Assembly: GCF_001509555.1 (NCBI RefSeq)
Contig: NZ_LMAS01000007.1
Location: 171,781 to 210,865 of the forward strand
Reading direction: 5' to 3'
Source: Bacillus sp. FJAT-29937
GTDB lineage: Bacteria > Bacillota > Bacilli > Bacillales > Cytobacillaceae
Length of the DNA stretch: 39,085 bases
Shown here: positions 32,349-39,085 of the stretch, one piece after another
Layout: every line of letters begins with the position of its first letter
Position numbering within the stretch: position 1 is the stretch's first letter
Notes under the pieces: model-generated
The model's database searches: none
What the model was told of the DNA's origin: nothing
What the model saw: only the letters and a program-made list of their open reading frames with translations
Program-made: the position numbers and the translations under genes

Positions 32349-32381
32349 TTTAAAAGGTCGGAGATTTTCCGACCTTTTAAA
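32349..32381 (+). terminator. Strong intrinsic terminator after the LRAT-domain gene
   Basis: Perfect 14-bp stem TTTAAAAGGTCGGA (32349-32362) with 32368-32381, loop GATTT. Its A/T flanks make it effective in both directions. Confidence 0.8.
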
Positions 32382-32514
32382 ATTGGCCAATTCACCAAGA
32401 TTATATAATAGTTATTTTTATTTACTTATTTTCTCCATTCATGTTAATATTAAGTATATATATTTTGTTATTTATTCTTATCTCACCTCTGCAGGAGAGA
32501 TTTATTTACCTAAG

Positions 32515-32588
32515 AAACACTCATTGTAGTGAACGAATGTATTCCTTTGAATACACATGAATTCGTTTCTAGAATGGGTGTTTTTTTG
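32515..32588 (+). terminator. Long composite hairpin terminator before the 157-residue gene
   Basis: Outer stem AAACACTCATT (32515-32525) with AATGGGTGTTT (32573-32583), inner stem GAACGAAT/ATTCGTTTC and apical TATTC/GAATA, then seven T. The Shine-Dalgarno AAGGAGG begins about 20 nt later. Confidence 0.75.
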
Positions 32589-32621
32589 TGCACTCATACA
32601 CTTTTTAAGGAGGAATTTTTA

Positions 32622-33095
32622 ATGAACACAGTAGTAATGCAATCTAGTTGGGTTGGATTAGTAGGAAAGGAACCAGAGATTGAGGGATTGATTGTTAGAA
32701 AGAATCATTCGTTTATCGGTCAATACTTAATTGGAGGGCGAGTAGAGATTCACCAATTATCTCAAACTCTTAAGGCAATTGAACGTGACTTTAAAGGTAC
32801 TCTACTTAATGCAGTGTGTCGCTTCACAACAACTAAAGGTGAGGCACCTACTAACATTTTAAAGAGTTTAGGATTTGTCAAAAAGGAAGATAGTTACGAA
32901 TTTAGGAAAAATGATTTTGTTATACGATTGAGTCAAATCGATGATGACCTGTTCTCTATCTGGAAAGTAGAACTAGATATGTCAATGGGTTTTATGATTT
33001 CCGCATCCGCTGGCCATATTCTAACTCGTGTTATTTCTTTACTGAAATATGAGTTGGATATTAAAACACAGCATGGATTACAGGCGGTGATCTAA
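32622..33095 (+). CDS. Unknown protein, first gene of the NYN/annealing/MoxR gene run
   Basis: 157 residues from the ATG at 32622 (AAGGAGG 8 nt upstream); an in-frame start 93 nt earlier lies in the composite hairpin. It shows alternating beta strands and helices with the segment ILKSLGFVKKEDSYEFRKNDFVIRLSQIDDDLFSIWKVE. The following gene has a loosely similar pattern (G.P...LL..GL...G..F.......Y......p..W.F.IE), so the two may be distant paralogues. It ends four bases before the next start. No family recognised. Confidence 0.65.
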   Translation: MNTVVMQSSWVGLVGKEPEIEGLIVRKNHSFIGQYLIGGRVEIHQLSQTLKAIERDFKGTLLNAVCRFTTTKGEAPTNILKSLGFVKKEDSYEFRKNDFVIRLSQIDDDLFSIWKVELDMSMGFMISASAGHILTRVISLLKYELDIKTQHGLQAVI

Positions 33096-33548
33096 ATGAA
33101 GTTGCTGCGTATGCTAACAATTTGGGATCAAGCAGCAAAAAGTTTCGATATTACTTTACTTAAAACAGGTAAAGGAGTTTCAACTGCTAGGGAGTCACGT
33201 GGAGGTTTCGGTAACATCATTACCGTTATCACACAACATCTCTCTATTGACGATGTACAAACACGCTTTGTTGAGATTAAACGAGCGGGTAATTTACGTT
33301 GTCGCAGTTTGAAACTCTTTTTTGATGGAAAAATCCCTGAATCCGTTTTATTGGAAAAAGGATTAAAACAAAAAGGGCCTACTTTTCAGTTGCCGCATGA
33401 AGGTATTTACATGTGTGCTGTACCATTTGGGCCAAATGAATGGTGTTTCATGATTGAAAAAAGAACAGGGCACGGAGTCCCGCTCCGAGCTTTAAGTTTT
33501 ATTCCATTAATGGACCACCAATTACAATTGGAGGTAGATGTATCATGA
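33096..33548 (+). CDS. Unknown protein preceding the NYN-domain gene
   Basis: 150 residues; the ATG follows the previous stop directly, with GGCGGTG as ribosome binding site. It overlaps the next gene by 4 nt (ATGA). Contains the basic patch KSFDITLLKTGKGVSTARESRGG and a beta-rich C-terminal half ending in PFGPNEWCFMIEKRTGHGVP. No motif is recognised. Translational coupling to the nuclease-like gene suggests a joint role. Confidence 0.65.
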   Translation: MKLLRMLTIWDQAAKSFDITLLKTGKGVSTARESRGGFGNIITVITQHLSIDDVQTRFVEIKRAGNLRCRSLKLFFDGKIPESVLLEKGLKQKGPTFQLPHEGIYMCAVPFGPNEWCFMIEKRTGHGVPLRALSFIPLMDHQLQLEVDVS

Positions 33549-34123
33549 CCAAGATTGCCATTCTTGTTGATGAAATGAATGCAATGAAGCAGCTCCATAA
33601 CTTAGGTATTGAGGGGATTCGCCCATGGAGCCAATTTTATGAAGTGATTGAAGAATATTTTACTAATTCAGATACTCCTGCAGAGCGACATTTTTATTGT
33701 GCTAATGTTCCAGAAAAAATAGATGCACATCGACACCAGCGTCGTGAAGGTTTCTTTAATGCACTTATTCGTAACGGGATTACCGTTCATAAAGGGTTTG
33801 CTGTATTGGACCGGAATAAGAAGTTAGTCGAAAAAGGCGTTGATATGTTGCTAGGCTTAGATCTTGTTGACCTAAGTTTAGAAGGATTTGATGAAATCAT
33901 TGTGTTCTCTGCTGACGGTGACATTGTTCCCGCTATACAAAGAGCACAAGCGAATGGAGCCATTGTCAAGGCAGTCTTAAACTTTAATATGCCTGCTGGC
34001 AATATAGCCGGAGCTGTTGACGAAGTTATACGCTTAAAGGATGTCCTGCAATATATTCCGTCTGAGCATTTGCCAAGACGTGATGTAAAAATTCAAAATT
34101 TTAAGGAGAGTGTCGTAGCATGA
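33545..34123 (+). CDS. NYN/LabA-like PIN-fold domain protein (putative RNase)
   Basis: 192 residues. It begins with the strand IAILVDEMNA, with the first metal-binding Asp near residue 9. Later GVDMLLGLDLVDLS (Asp near residue 99) and IIVFSADGDIVPAI (the D-G-D pair near residue 123) complete the acidic set of the NYN/LabA family, whose members cut RNA. The order and spacing fit well. It overlaps its neighbours on both sides by 4 nt, so it is co-translated with the upstream unknown protein and the downstream annealing protein. The substrate is unknown. Confidence 0.82.
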   Translation: MTKIAILVDEMNAMKQLHNLGIEGIRPWSQFYEVIEEYFTNSDTPAERHFYCANVPEKIDAHRHQRREGFFNALIRNGITVHKGFAVLDRNKKLVEKGVDMLLGLDLVDLSLEGFDEIIVFSADGDIVPAIQRAQANGAIVKAVLNFNMPAGNIAGAVDEVIRLKDVLQYIPSEHLPRRDVKIQNFKESVVA

Positions 34124-34974
34124 GCAAAAGACTCTATGATTTTCTTAAGAATAAAGCAAGAGCGGAAGTTCAAACTGCAGCTAAGGAATTTGAACAAGCA
34201 AAAACTCGAATTGATCCTAAATATCGTGATTTTCTAGTTTTGCTTGAACAACATGTAAATTTATCAAAAGATTACTTTGAGTTAGATCAAGATGACAAAA
34301 AACTAGGTATATGGTCAGCCAAAGAACGGGGAACTTTTGTAACGATTAATAAACCCTATATTACTGTTGATGGCCGGATTAAAATGGCAAGAGACGAACA
34401 CAAGGAAGCAAACAAGCGATTGGATATTCATCAACCTCAAATTTTTGAAGCAGGTGGCAAGACCCTTATGTCTGTTTCAGTTGAATCAGAAATGTTCGGT
34501 AAAGCTACTGGTACAATTGAGATAGGATTAGAGAATAATAGAGGCGTAGATGCATATAATCCTTTTGCTAATGCTCAAACATCTGCAATTGGAAGGGCTT
34601 TAGGATTCTTAGGGTATGGTTTAATTGGCACTGGTACTGTTGCAACGGCTGATGAAATGAAACCTATTACCGAGCAAGAAGGGGTTCCAGAACAGTCAGA
34701 AACAGGTAACAATGAGCCAGGTAGCAACCAACCTAAACTCTATAGAGTACAGGTGAAGGAATTACCGAAATTCAACACTGATGGTAGTTCATACTTTAAA
34801 GTCCTAACGGAAAAGAAAGAAACGCTTAACCTATTTATGCCAAAGGTACACAAAGCCTACATGGAGAATCTAGGAGTCAATCAAATCTTAATAGTAAGCG
34901 GCTGGTTAAATAATAACGGAACCCTTAGAGTCAATGCGAAGGTAAATCCTAAAATCGAAATGCCAGCGGCTTAA
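34120..34974 (+). CDS. Rad52/ERF-like single-strand annealing protein with an OB-like C-terminus
   Basis: 284 residues. The middle (about 145-185) carries the ERF/Rad52-like signature NAQTSAIGRALGFLGYGLIGTGT...TADEM, the order A-x-T-S-A-I-G-R-A-L...GYG...A-DE of single-strand annealing proteins that pair homologous ssDNA. After a Pro/Gly/Asn linker (about 190-210) a second domain (VQVKELPKFNTDGSSYFKVL...ILIVSGWLNNNGTLRVNAKV) looks like an OB fold, which would bind ssDNA too. A fusion of the two is unusual. No partner exonuclease is adjacent; the NYN gene is coupled upstream. Probably plasmid recombination or repair. Confidence 0.72.
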   Translation: MSKRLYDFLKNKARAEVQTAAKEFEQAKTRIDPKYRDFLVLLEQHVNLSKDYFELDQDDKKLGIWSAKERGTFVTINKPYITVDGRIKMARDEHKEANKRLDIHQPQIFEAGGKTLMSVSVESEMFGKATGTIEIGLENNRGVDAYNPFANAQTSAIGRALGFLGYGLIGTGTVATADEMKPITEQEGVPEQSETGNNEPGSNQPKLYRVQVKELPKFNTDGSSYFKVLTEKKETLNLFMPKVHKAYMENLGVNQILIVSGWLNNNGTLRVNAKVNPKIEMPAA

Positions 34975-34984
34975 TAAAAAAAAT

Positions 34985-35020
34985 GAGAGTCAGTTCATAC
35001 TGGCTCTCTTTGTATTTACT
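34985..35020 (+). terminator. Intrinsic terminator before the MoxR-like gene
   Basis: GAGAGTCAGT-TCAT-ACTGGCTCTC stem (one G-U) followed by TTTGTATTT; ribosome binding site GAGGAG begins about 14 nt later. Confidence 0.75.
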
Positions 35021-35049
35021 AAAAACTTTTTTGAGGAGTGTTTTATATT

Positions 35050-36501
35050 ATGTCAAAAGCGAAGTATAGTCGTGTAAATATGCCTGAAACTACATTGAAT
35101 ATTTTTTCAGGAAAGATTCCTGATGAAGTGGATTCCGTTGAAGAATCAGTTACTTCTTCTCATAAAATTTATCGCATTAAATTTAAGGATTTAGACCCCT
35201 ATGCCTATTTAATCATTGGTACAGACGGAGATATTAAACTTCTTCATTATTGTGAAGCAAATGAGAAAAAGTCACAATGTAAGCATTTAGGTCTAGCAGG
35301 TGCAATCGCTCAAAAACTTGGGTTTAAATTGGAAAAGGTTAGCATGGGTTTAACTATTTCCGAATTAGAAGCTATGGCTGTGCCGAAGGACCAAAAAAGT
35401 TATACTTCATTAAACAGCTTATTTGAACTCTTAGAGCCTGTTGAAGATGATGAACCTTCAATCAGTCCCGCTCCAGCAGCAAGTACTTCAACCATTCCTT
35501 CTCCCCCTTCTAAAGTAACAACTAAGCGGGTGTGGAAAGATGGGTGGAATACAATTCAGGACTATTTAAAATCTCAAGGAATTAATACGAGATTAATAGC
35601 TAAAGTTCAGCAAAAGCGAGCACTAGTTCATGATACTGTCGGTTTAAGACCAATGACTATTACACCTAAGGAACCAGACTTTCCTTACCATGGAGAAATA
35701 TTAGGTCGAGCCATCCGTCATATTTTAAATGGAAAAGACTTACTCCTTCTTGGTAATAAGGGAAGCGGGAAAGATACTTTAATCAGTACTTTATCCTGGA
35801 TATTCGGTCTGCCTATGACCATTTATGTAGGGAATCGTGATGAAACAAAGGAGAGCTTAGTTGGAGAACCAGGGTTTAGGAATGGTGAAAGCACCTTTGA
35901 TCCATCCGAGTTAGCCAAAGCAATTGAACATGGGGGTATTGCCAACATGGCAGAAATCAATATGCTTGTTGGGGATGTTACCTCTATCCTTCACTCCGTA
36001 GCAGACGAAAACCGGGTATTAGCTTCTCCGATTGGTGCCATTCAGCGTCATGATCATTCTCTTATTATTGGGAGTATGAACGTTGGAGAAGGGTATGTGG
36101 GAACAAAACGGCTTAGTGAAGCCCTTAAAGATCGATTTGCTATTCTTCGTTTACCTTATACAACGGATTTTAAAAAGCTTATTGAGGGGAAAACAGGTTT
36201 AAGCGATACATACGCTTTAACCTTTTTAGAGAAAATAAAAAAAGCTATCGACAAATTAATGGCTGAAGAATCTCAAGGGCATGCAGCTGATACCATAAGA
36301 GGTTATATAGACGCTGCCAAATACTTTAATGAAAATGGAGTCACTTATGATACAAAAATCGAAGTGATTGAGGACTATATCATAAACAAGCTAGAGGATT
36401 TGGATGAGTACATGGCTGCACGCCAAATGATTCGCCTCCATGCTTGGAAAGACTTCCCTACTTCTTCAGAAGAAGAGGAATACCTAAAGGGAGGTCTATA
36501 A
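35050..36501 (+). CDS. MoxR-type AAA+ ATPase with an N-terminal SWIM-like segment
   Basis: 483 residues from the ATG at 35050 (GAGGAG upstream; a GTG 12 nt earlier abuts it). Residues about 50-85 contain HYCEANEKKSQCKHLGLAG, resembling a SWIM zinc finger (C...C-x-H). After a Pro/Ser linker (about 140-160) comes the AAA+ module: Walker A LLGNKGSGKDTL near 235, IANMAEINML near 300 (Glu where Walker B usually has D-E), SMNVGEGYVG and LSEALKDRF as sensor region. MoxR/CobS-type ATPases remodel client complexes together with a VWA protein, and such a protein is encoded one base downstream. The pair is therefore assigned as a MoxR-VWA chaperone unit. Confidence 0.85.
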   Translation: MSKAKYSRVNMPETTLNIFSGKIPDEVDSVEESVTSSHKIYRIKFKDLDPYAYLIIGTDGDIKLLHYCEANEKKSQCKHLGLAGAIAQKLGFKLEKVSMGLTISELEAMAVPKDQKSYTSLNSLFELLEPVEDDEPSISPAPAASTSTIPSPPSKVTTKRVWKDGWNTIQDYLKSQGINTRLIAKVQQKRALVHDTVGLRPMTITPKEPDFPYHGEILGRAIRHILNGKDLLLLGNKGSGKDTLISTLSWIFGLPMTIYVGNRDETKESLVGEPGFRNGESTFDPSELAKAIEHGGIANMAEINMLVGDVTSILHSVADENRVLASPIGAIQRHDHSLIIGSMNVGEGYVGTKRLSEALKDRFAILRLPYTTDFKKLIEGKTGLSDTYALTFLEKIKKAIDKLMAEESQGHAADTIRGYIDAAKYFNENGVTYDTKIEVIEDYIINKLEDLDEYMAARQMIRLHAWKDFPTSSEEEEYLKGGL

Positions 36502-36502
36502 T

Positions 36503-38371
36503 ATGGCGAAAGCACTTACCTTGCGTCAAGAAAAGATAAAACAAAGAGAAGGCGACCAATTAAAACGGTCCCTTCGCTCTTTGTTTGGAGGATTAGACTT
36601 TGGGTTTCTTTGGGTGGATGATCATACATCTTATACTGATGGGGAGACCATATTTATTAAATATGATATTCAAACTCCACAACACCGTGATTTTTCACCT
36701 GAAGAATGTCGGATCCTTAGGAAATCTCACGGCCTTCACGAGCGCGGTCATATTGAATATGACGTAATCGAGGATTACATTACCTGGCAGGAAGAAAGAG
36801 GATCTGGGGAGTTAGCGGATTGGAAGGATTTCTTAAAACAGAAATATCCCGCTCGCTGGTTACAATTCTTTGGGAATATGTCAATGGATGGTAGGATGGA
36901 AAACTTTGTAGCTCTTAAACTTCCATCCTATAAAGAGTACATTGATTTTTGTAATTATGAATGGCGGTTTGGCATTCGTGGGGAAGGGATCGGAGAGAAT
37001 CCAGTCAACGACTTTCAAGACTGTTACTCAAGTAGAGTATTAGGCATGACAGACCTAGAAAGTTGGTTACCCGAATCATTAGCATTAGTCGAATCTATTC
37101 AAGACAAAATTGATGAATTACGGTTAGCACCATCTACTAGAGAGTGTTTAGAAATCGTATCGGATATCATGGTCGAAGTTTGGCCAACTTTGGTTGAATG
37201 GATGGATTTAAATGAAATGGATATGGATGAACCCCCATCTCCTCAACATGCTGATGATCACGAGCATACTAAGCAATGGGGAGATTCCAGAGAAACTTCT
37301 GAAAACGCTCAGAAAATTCTTATTAAAGTAAGAGCTGCAGAAGAAGAGGAATCATCTGAAGCAGAAAAAGAAGGTCACGAGGATAATGAGGAAGCAGAGA
37401 CATCAACCAAACCTGACTTTACTCATATTATTTCCATAGAAGCCAAACAACTGAAGAAAGAGGAAAAAGCGATTGAGGCAGAAATTCAAGACTTTGCGGA
37501 ACGGGTTGATATGGTAGAAATTGAGATACCTGATAAGGTGGACAACAATAAAGAGGACATTCATGTTAAACCTTATAGGAATCAAAGTGTTAGCCGCTAT
37601 CAATCCACTTACACAGAAGTTAAACGCTATATTAAGCCCATTGCCAAAGCATTGAAAGACTTACTTAAAGAGGAAAAGGAAAGCGTTAGAAAAAATGTGC
37701 GGAGCGGCCGGATCATGTCTAATCGAGTCTGGAAGGCAGTACATTGTGATGATACCAATATCTTTAGCAAAAAACAGACTGGGACTCCAAAAGGGAGTGC
37801 ATTTGTTTCTTTTCTATCTGATATTAGTGGATCCACTTATAGCACTTTACCAAATGGTGTATCTGTAATTGAAGAAATTAAGAAATCGATGCTACTCCTT
37901 TTAGAATCATGTATGGAAGCCAATGTACCTTCAACTGCTTACGCATTTACTGAATATGATGGTGATACGATTATTTATCCGATCAAGCCAAATCCTAATC
38001 GCTATGGTGACGAAGAAAAAGGGTATTTAGGAGCTATTACTCCTGAGTATGGGAATCGGGACCCGCTTGCCTTGCAATGGTCAATTAATCAATTGGCAAA
38101 GCAGGATGAAGATATTCGTTTGTTAATTATCTTATCGGATGGGCTTCCTATTTTTAGTCATGAAGAAGGTCCTGAAACCATTCGACATATGGTTGAGAAA
38201 GCCGAGAAAAATGGGATTGATGTTCTTTGTCTTTTTGTAGGGGAGCCTGAGAAACGTGTGCTTGATTTAGTTAAGCTTATGTATCCAGGGCGTGCGATCT
38301 TTGCCAATAAAGACATTGCACGGGAACTGCAGAAGCATATTAAAAGAATTATACGTCAAAGACGGAATTAG
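36503..38371 (+). CDS. Zincin-like/VWA fusion protein, partner of the MoxR ATPase
   Basis: 622 residues; its ATG follows the MoxR stop by one base. The N-terminal part has a zincin-like HExxH, LHERGHIEYD at about residues 77-86, with MSMDGRMEN about 45 residues later carrying a candidate third ligand, the set seen in VWA-associated metallopeptidase-like domains. A highly charged Glu-rich centre (about 255-345) follows. The C-terminal VWA domain (about 430-622) has the MIDAS start FLSDISGSTYST near 438 and later LLIILSDGLP. The closest architecture I know is CobT-like VWA with MoxR/CobS partners. A metal-dependent client-remodelling or proteolytic role is inference. Confidence 0.82.
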   Translation: MAKALTLRQEKIKQREGDQLKRSLRSLFGGLDFGFLWVDDHTSYTDGETIFIKYDIQTPQHRDFSPEECRILRKSHGLHERGHIEYDVIEDYITWQEERGSGELADWKDFLKQKYPARWLQFFGNMSMDGRMENFVALKLPSYKEYIDFCNYEWRFGIRGEGIGENPVNDFQDCYSSRVLGMTDLESWLPESLALVESIQDKIDELRLAPSTRECLEIVSDIMVEVWPTLVEWMDLNEMDMDEPPSPQHADDHEHTKQWGDSRETSENAQKILIKVRAAEEEESSEAEKEGHEDNEEAETSTKPDFTHIISIEAKQLKKEEKAIEAEIQDFAERVDMVEIEIPDKVDNNKEDIHVKPYRNQSVSRYQSTYTEVKRYIKPIAKALKDLLKEEKESVRKNVRSGRIMSNRVWKAVHCDDTNIFSKKQTGTPKGSAFVSFLSDISGSTYSTLPNGVSVIEEIKKSMLLLLESCMEANVPSTAYAFTEYDGDTIIYPIKPNPNRYGDEEKGYLGAITPEYGNRDPLALQWSINQLAKQDEDIRLLIILSDGLPIFSHEEGPETIRHMVEKAEKNGIDVLCLFVGEPEKRVLDLVKLMYPGRAIFANKDIARELQKHIKRIIRQRRN

Positions 38372-38374
38372 TCC

Positions 38375-38412
38375 AAAGCTGATCGTTCACTTAGAGCGGT
38401 CAGCTTTTTTAT
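38375..38412 (+). terminator. Intrinsic terminator before the GNAT-like gene
   Basis: AAAGCTGATCG pairs with CGGTCAGCTTT (one G-U) around an 11-nt loop, then a T-run; ribosome binding site TTGGAGAG is about 10 nt further. Confidence 0.78.
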
Positions 38413-38434
38413 TTCATTTTGGAGAGTGACTATT

Positions 38435-38827
38435 ATGTATGCTGTAGCGGATATTGTAGATGTTCCTGATACTCACATCATTCAGATGAACTATCAGCAA
38501 GGGAGCTGTAAACCAAAAGTAATTATTGATCGTGAACATAATATCCTTGGTTATTTATTTTTTGAAATAAAGAGCAAGGTAATGTTCCTTGAAATGATTG
38601 AAATCATTGAAAAAGAACACGGAATTGGAACTCAAACTATTCAATTCTTGTTTGAAAAGTTCGAATTAGAGGAAATAAGAGGTACCGTCCTTATTGAGGA
38701 AGGATTCAGACCCTATTATTTTTGGGAGAGTCTAGGAGCGGAATTTGATTTTGACGATTATGTTGAAAGCATTGAAGAAGCCTATGCAGAAGGACTAAAT
38801 ATCAATTTTGAATTGAAGGTTACTTAA
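38435..38827 (+). CDS. GNAT-fold acetyltransferase-like protein
   Basis: 130 residues from the ATG at 38435 (GGAGAG 7 nt upstream); a GTG 9 nt earlier is less likely. The order strand (NILGYLFFEI), motif-A-like (LEMIEIIEKEHGIGTQTIQFLFEKF), strand and the terminal YYFWESLGAEFDFDDY match GNAT folds, although the acetyl-CoA loop R/Q-x-x-G-x-G/A is only partly kept (EHGIGTQ). Function unknown; it may modify a small molecule or a protein of the same operon. Confidence 0.68.
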   Translation: MYAVADIVDVPDTHIIQMNYQQGSCKPKVIIDREHNILGYLFFEIKSKVMFLEMIEIIEKEHGIGTQTIQFLFEKFELEEIRGTVLIEEGFRPYYFWESLGAEFDFDDYVESIEEAYAEGLNINFELKVT

Positions 38828-38851
38828 CTTTTTTAAGGAGTGTTTCTAATA

Positions 38852-39013
38852 ATGAAAAATAACCATGTCGTGTTTTTTTCCGGGGGAGTCTCAAGCTTTG
38901 CAGTGGCTGATTTTGTGAAGCAGCAGTATCCTAACGATAACATCCTACTTTATTTTACGGATGTCCTTATAGAATCAGAGGATCTCTATTTGTATACTCT
39001 ATTTAGGGAGTAA
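38852..39013 (+). pseudogene. N-terminal part of a PP-loop ATPase (PAPS-reductase/DndC-like), truncated
   Basis: The frame starts at ATG 38852 with TTAAGGAGTG upstream and encodes 53 residues: MKNNHVVFFSGGVSSFAVADF holds the PP-loop SGGVSS, then ILLYFTDVLIESEDLYLYTLFRE, the usual second strand. A stop occurs at 39011, far short of the ~250 residues expected. The sequence after it is non-coding and AT-rich to the window edge. The gene is either broken by an insertion or intron just after DLYLYTLF, or degraded. Confidence 0.6.
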
Positions 39014-39085
39014 ATATATCTAAGAGTATAATCTATCAAATAAATACAAATATACCAACAATTAAAGACTATTATTTTTTTACCC

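Noticed and set aside
1..39085. tRNA or rRNA genes, insertion-sequence transposases and CRISPR arrays
   Set aside because: I saw none: no cloverleaf-like segments, no DDE or other transposase motifs, no spacer-repeat pattern.

Overview
The window looks like part of a large, low-GC plasmid (or plasmid-like element) from a Bacillaceae host. The signs are strong AGGAGG-type ribosome binding sites, TTG/GTG starts, AT-rich intergenic DNA, a ParM-type actin partition locus, two replication-relaxation-type proteins, a VirD4/TraG-type coupling ATPase, a Tad-like pilus operon, and no housekeeping genes or rRNA/tRNA.

Left block (1-15743, all minus strand, read right to left): a MerR-like coiled-coil regulator (15743-15003), an unknown protein, then a CpaE-like protein, a CpaB/SAF protein, two further ParA/MinD-fold proteins, a TadA/VirB11-type ATPase, a TadB-TadC fused membrane platform, a pilin-like protein, three single-TM pseudopilin-like proteins and finally a giant surface protein (BspA-type leucine-rich repeats plus at least ten Ig-like repeats) that runs off the left edge. 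This reads as an envelope machine ending in an adhesin. All three ParA/MinD-like proteins have abnormal Walker A motifs.

Centre (15744-24089): a divergent control/partition region with palindromes and GTATTGATA-type sites, parM- and parR-like genes, then an accessory stretch (zinc-ribbon membrane protein, Excalibur-domain secreted protein, one unknown protein) with palindromic repeat elements and a frameshifted P-loop pseudogene. Next comes a mirror-symmetric array of eight 7-bp sites spaced exactly 13 bp apart, the first replication-relaxation protein and a putative structured RNA.

Right block (24090-39085, almost all plus strand): coupling ATPase, S1/OB-fold protein, second replication-relaxation protein, small proteins, a cargo pair (LRAT-domain protein and an anchored unknown protein), then a DNA/protein-handling set: two unknown proteins, a NYN/LabA nuclease-like protein, a Rad52/ERF-like annealing protein, a MoxR-type AAA+ ATPase, a zincin-VWA fusion, a GNAT-like protein and a truncated PP-loop ATPase at the right edge.

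The most striking regulatory feature is that intrinsic terminators sit immediately upstream of the ribosome binding sites of many genes, with no room for a new promoter in between. At the head of the left operon, two promoter-terminator-gene modules repeat the same geometry. In the right operon such terminators recur between genes, downstream of a structured RNA and a promoter-less gap. This suggests regulated read-through (processive antitermination) controlling a possible Tad-plus-VirD4-based transfer system. No relaxase, VirB4, prepilin peptidase or replication initiator of a classical family is visible in the window.
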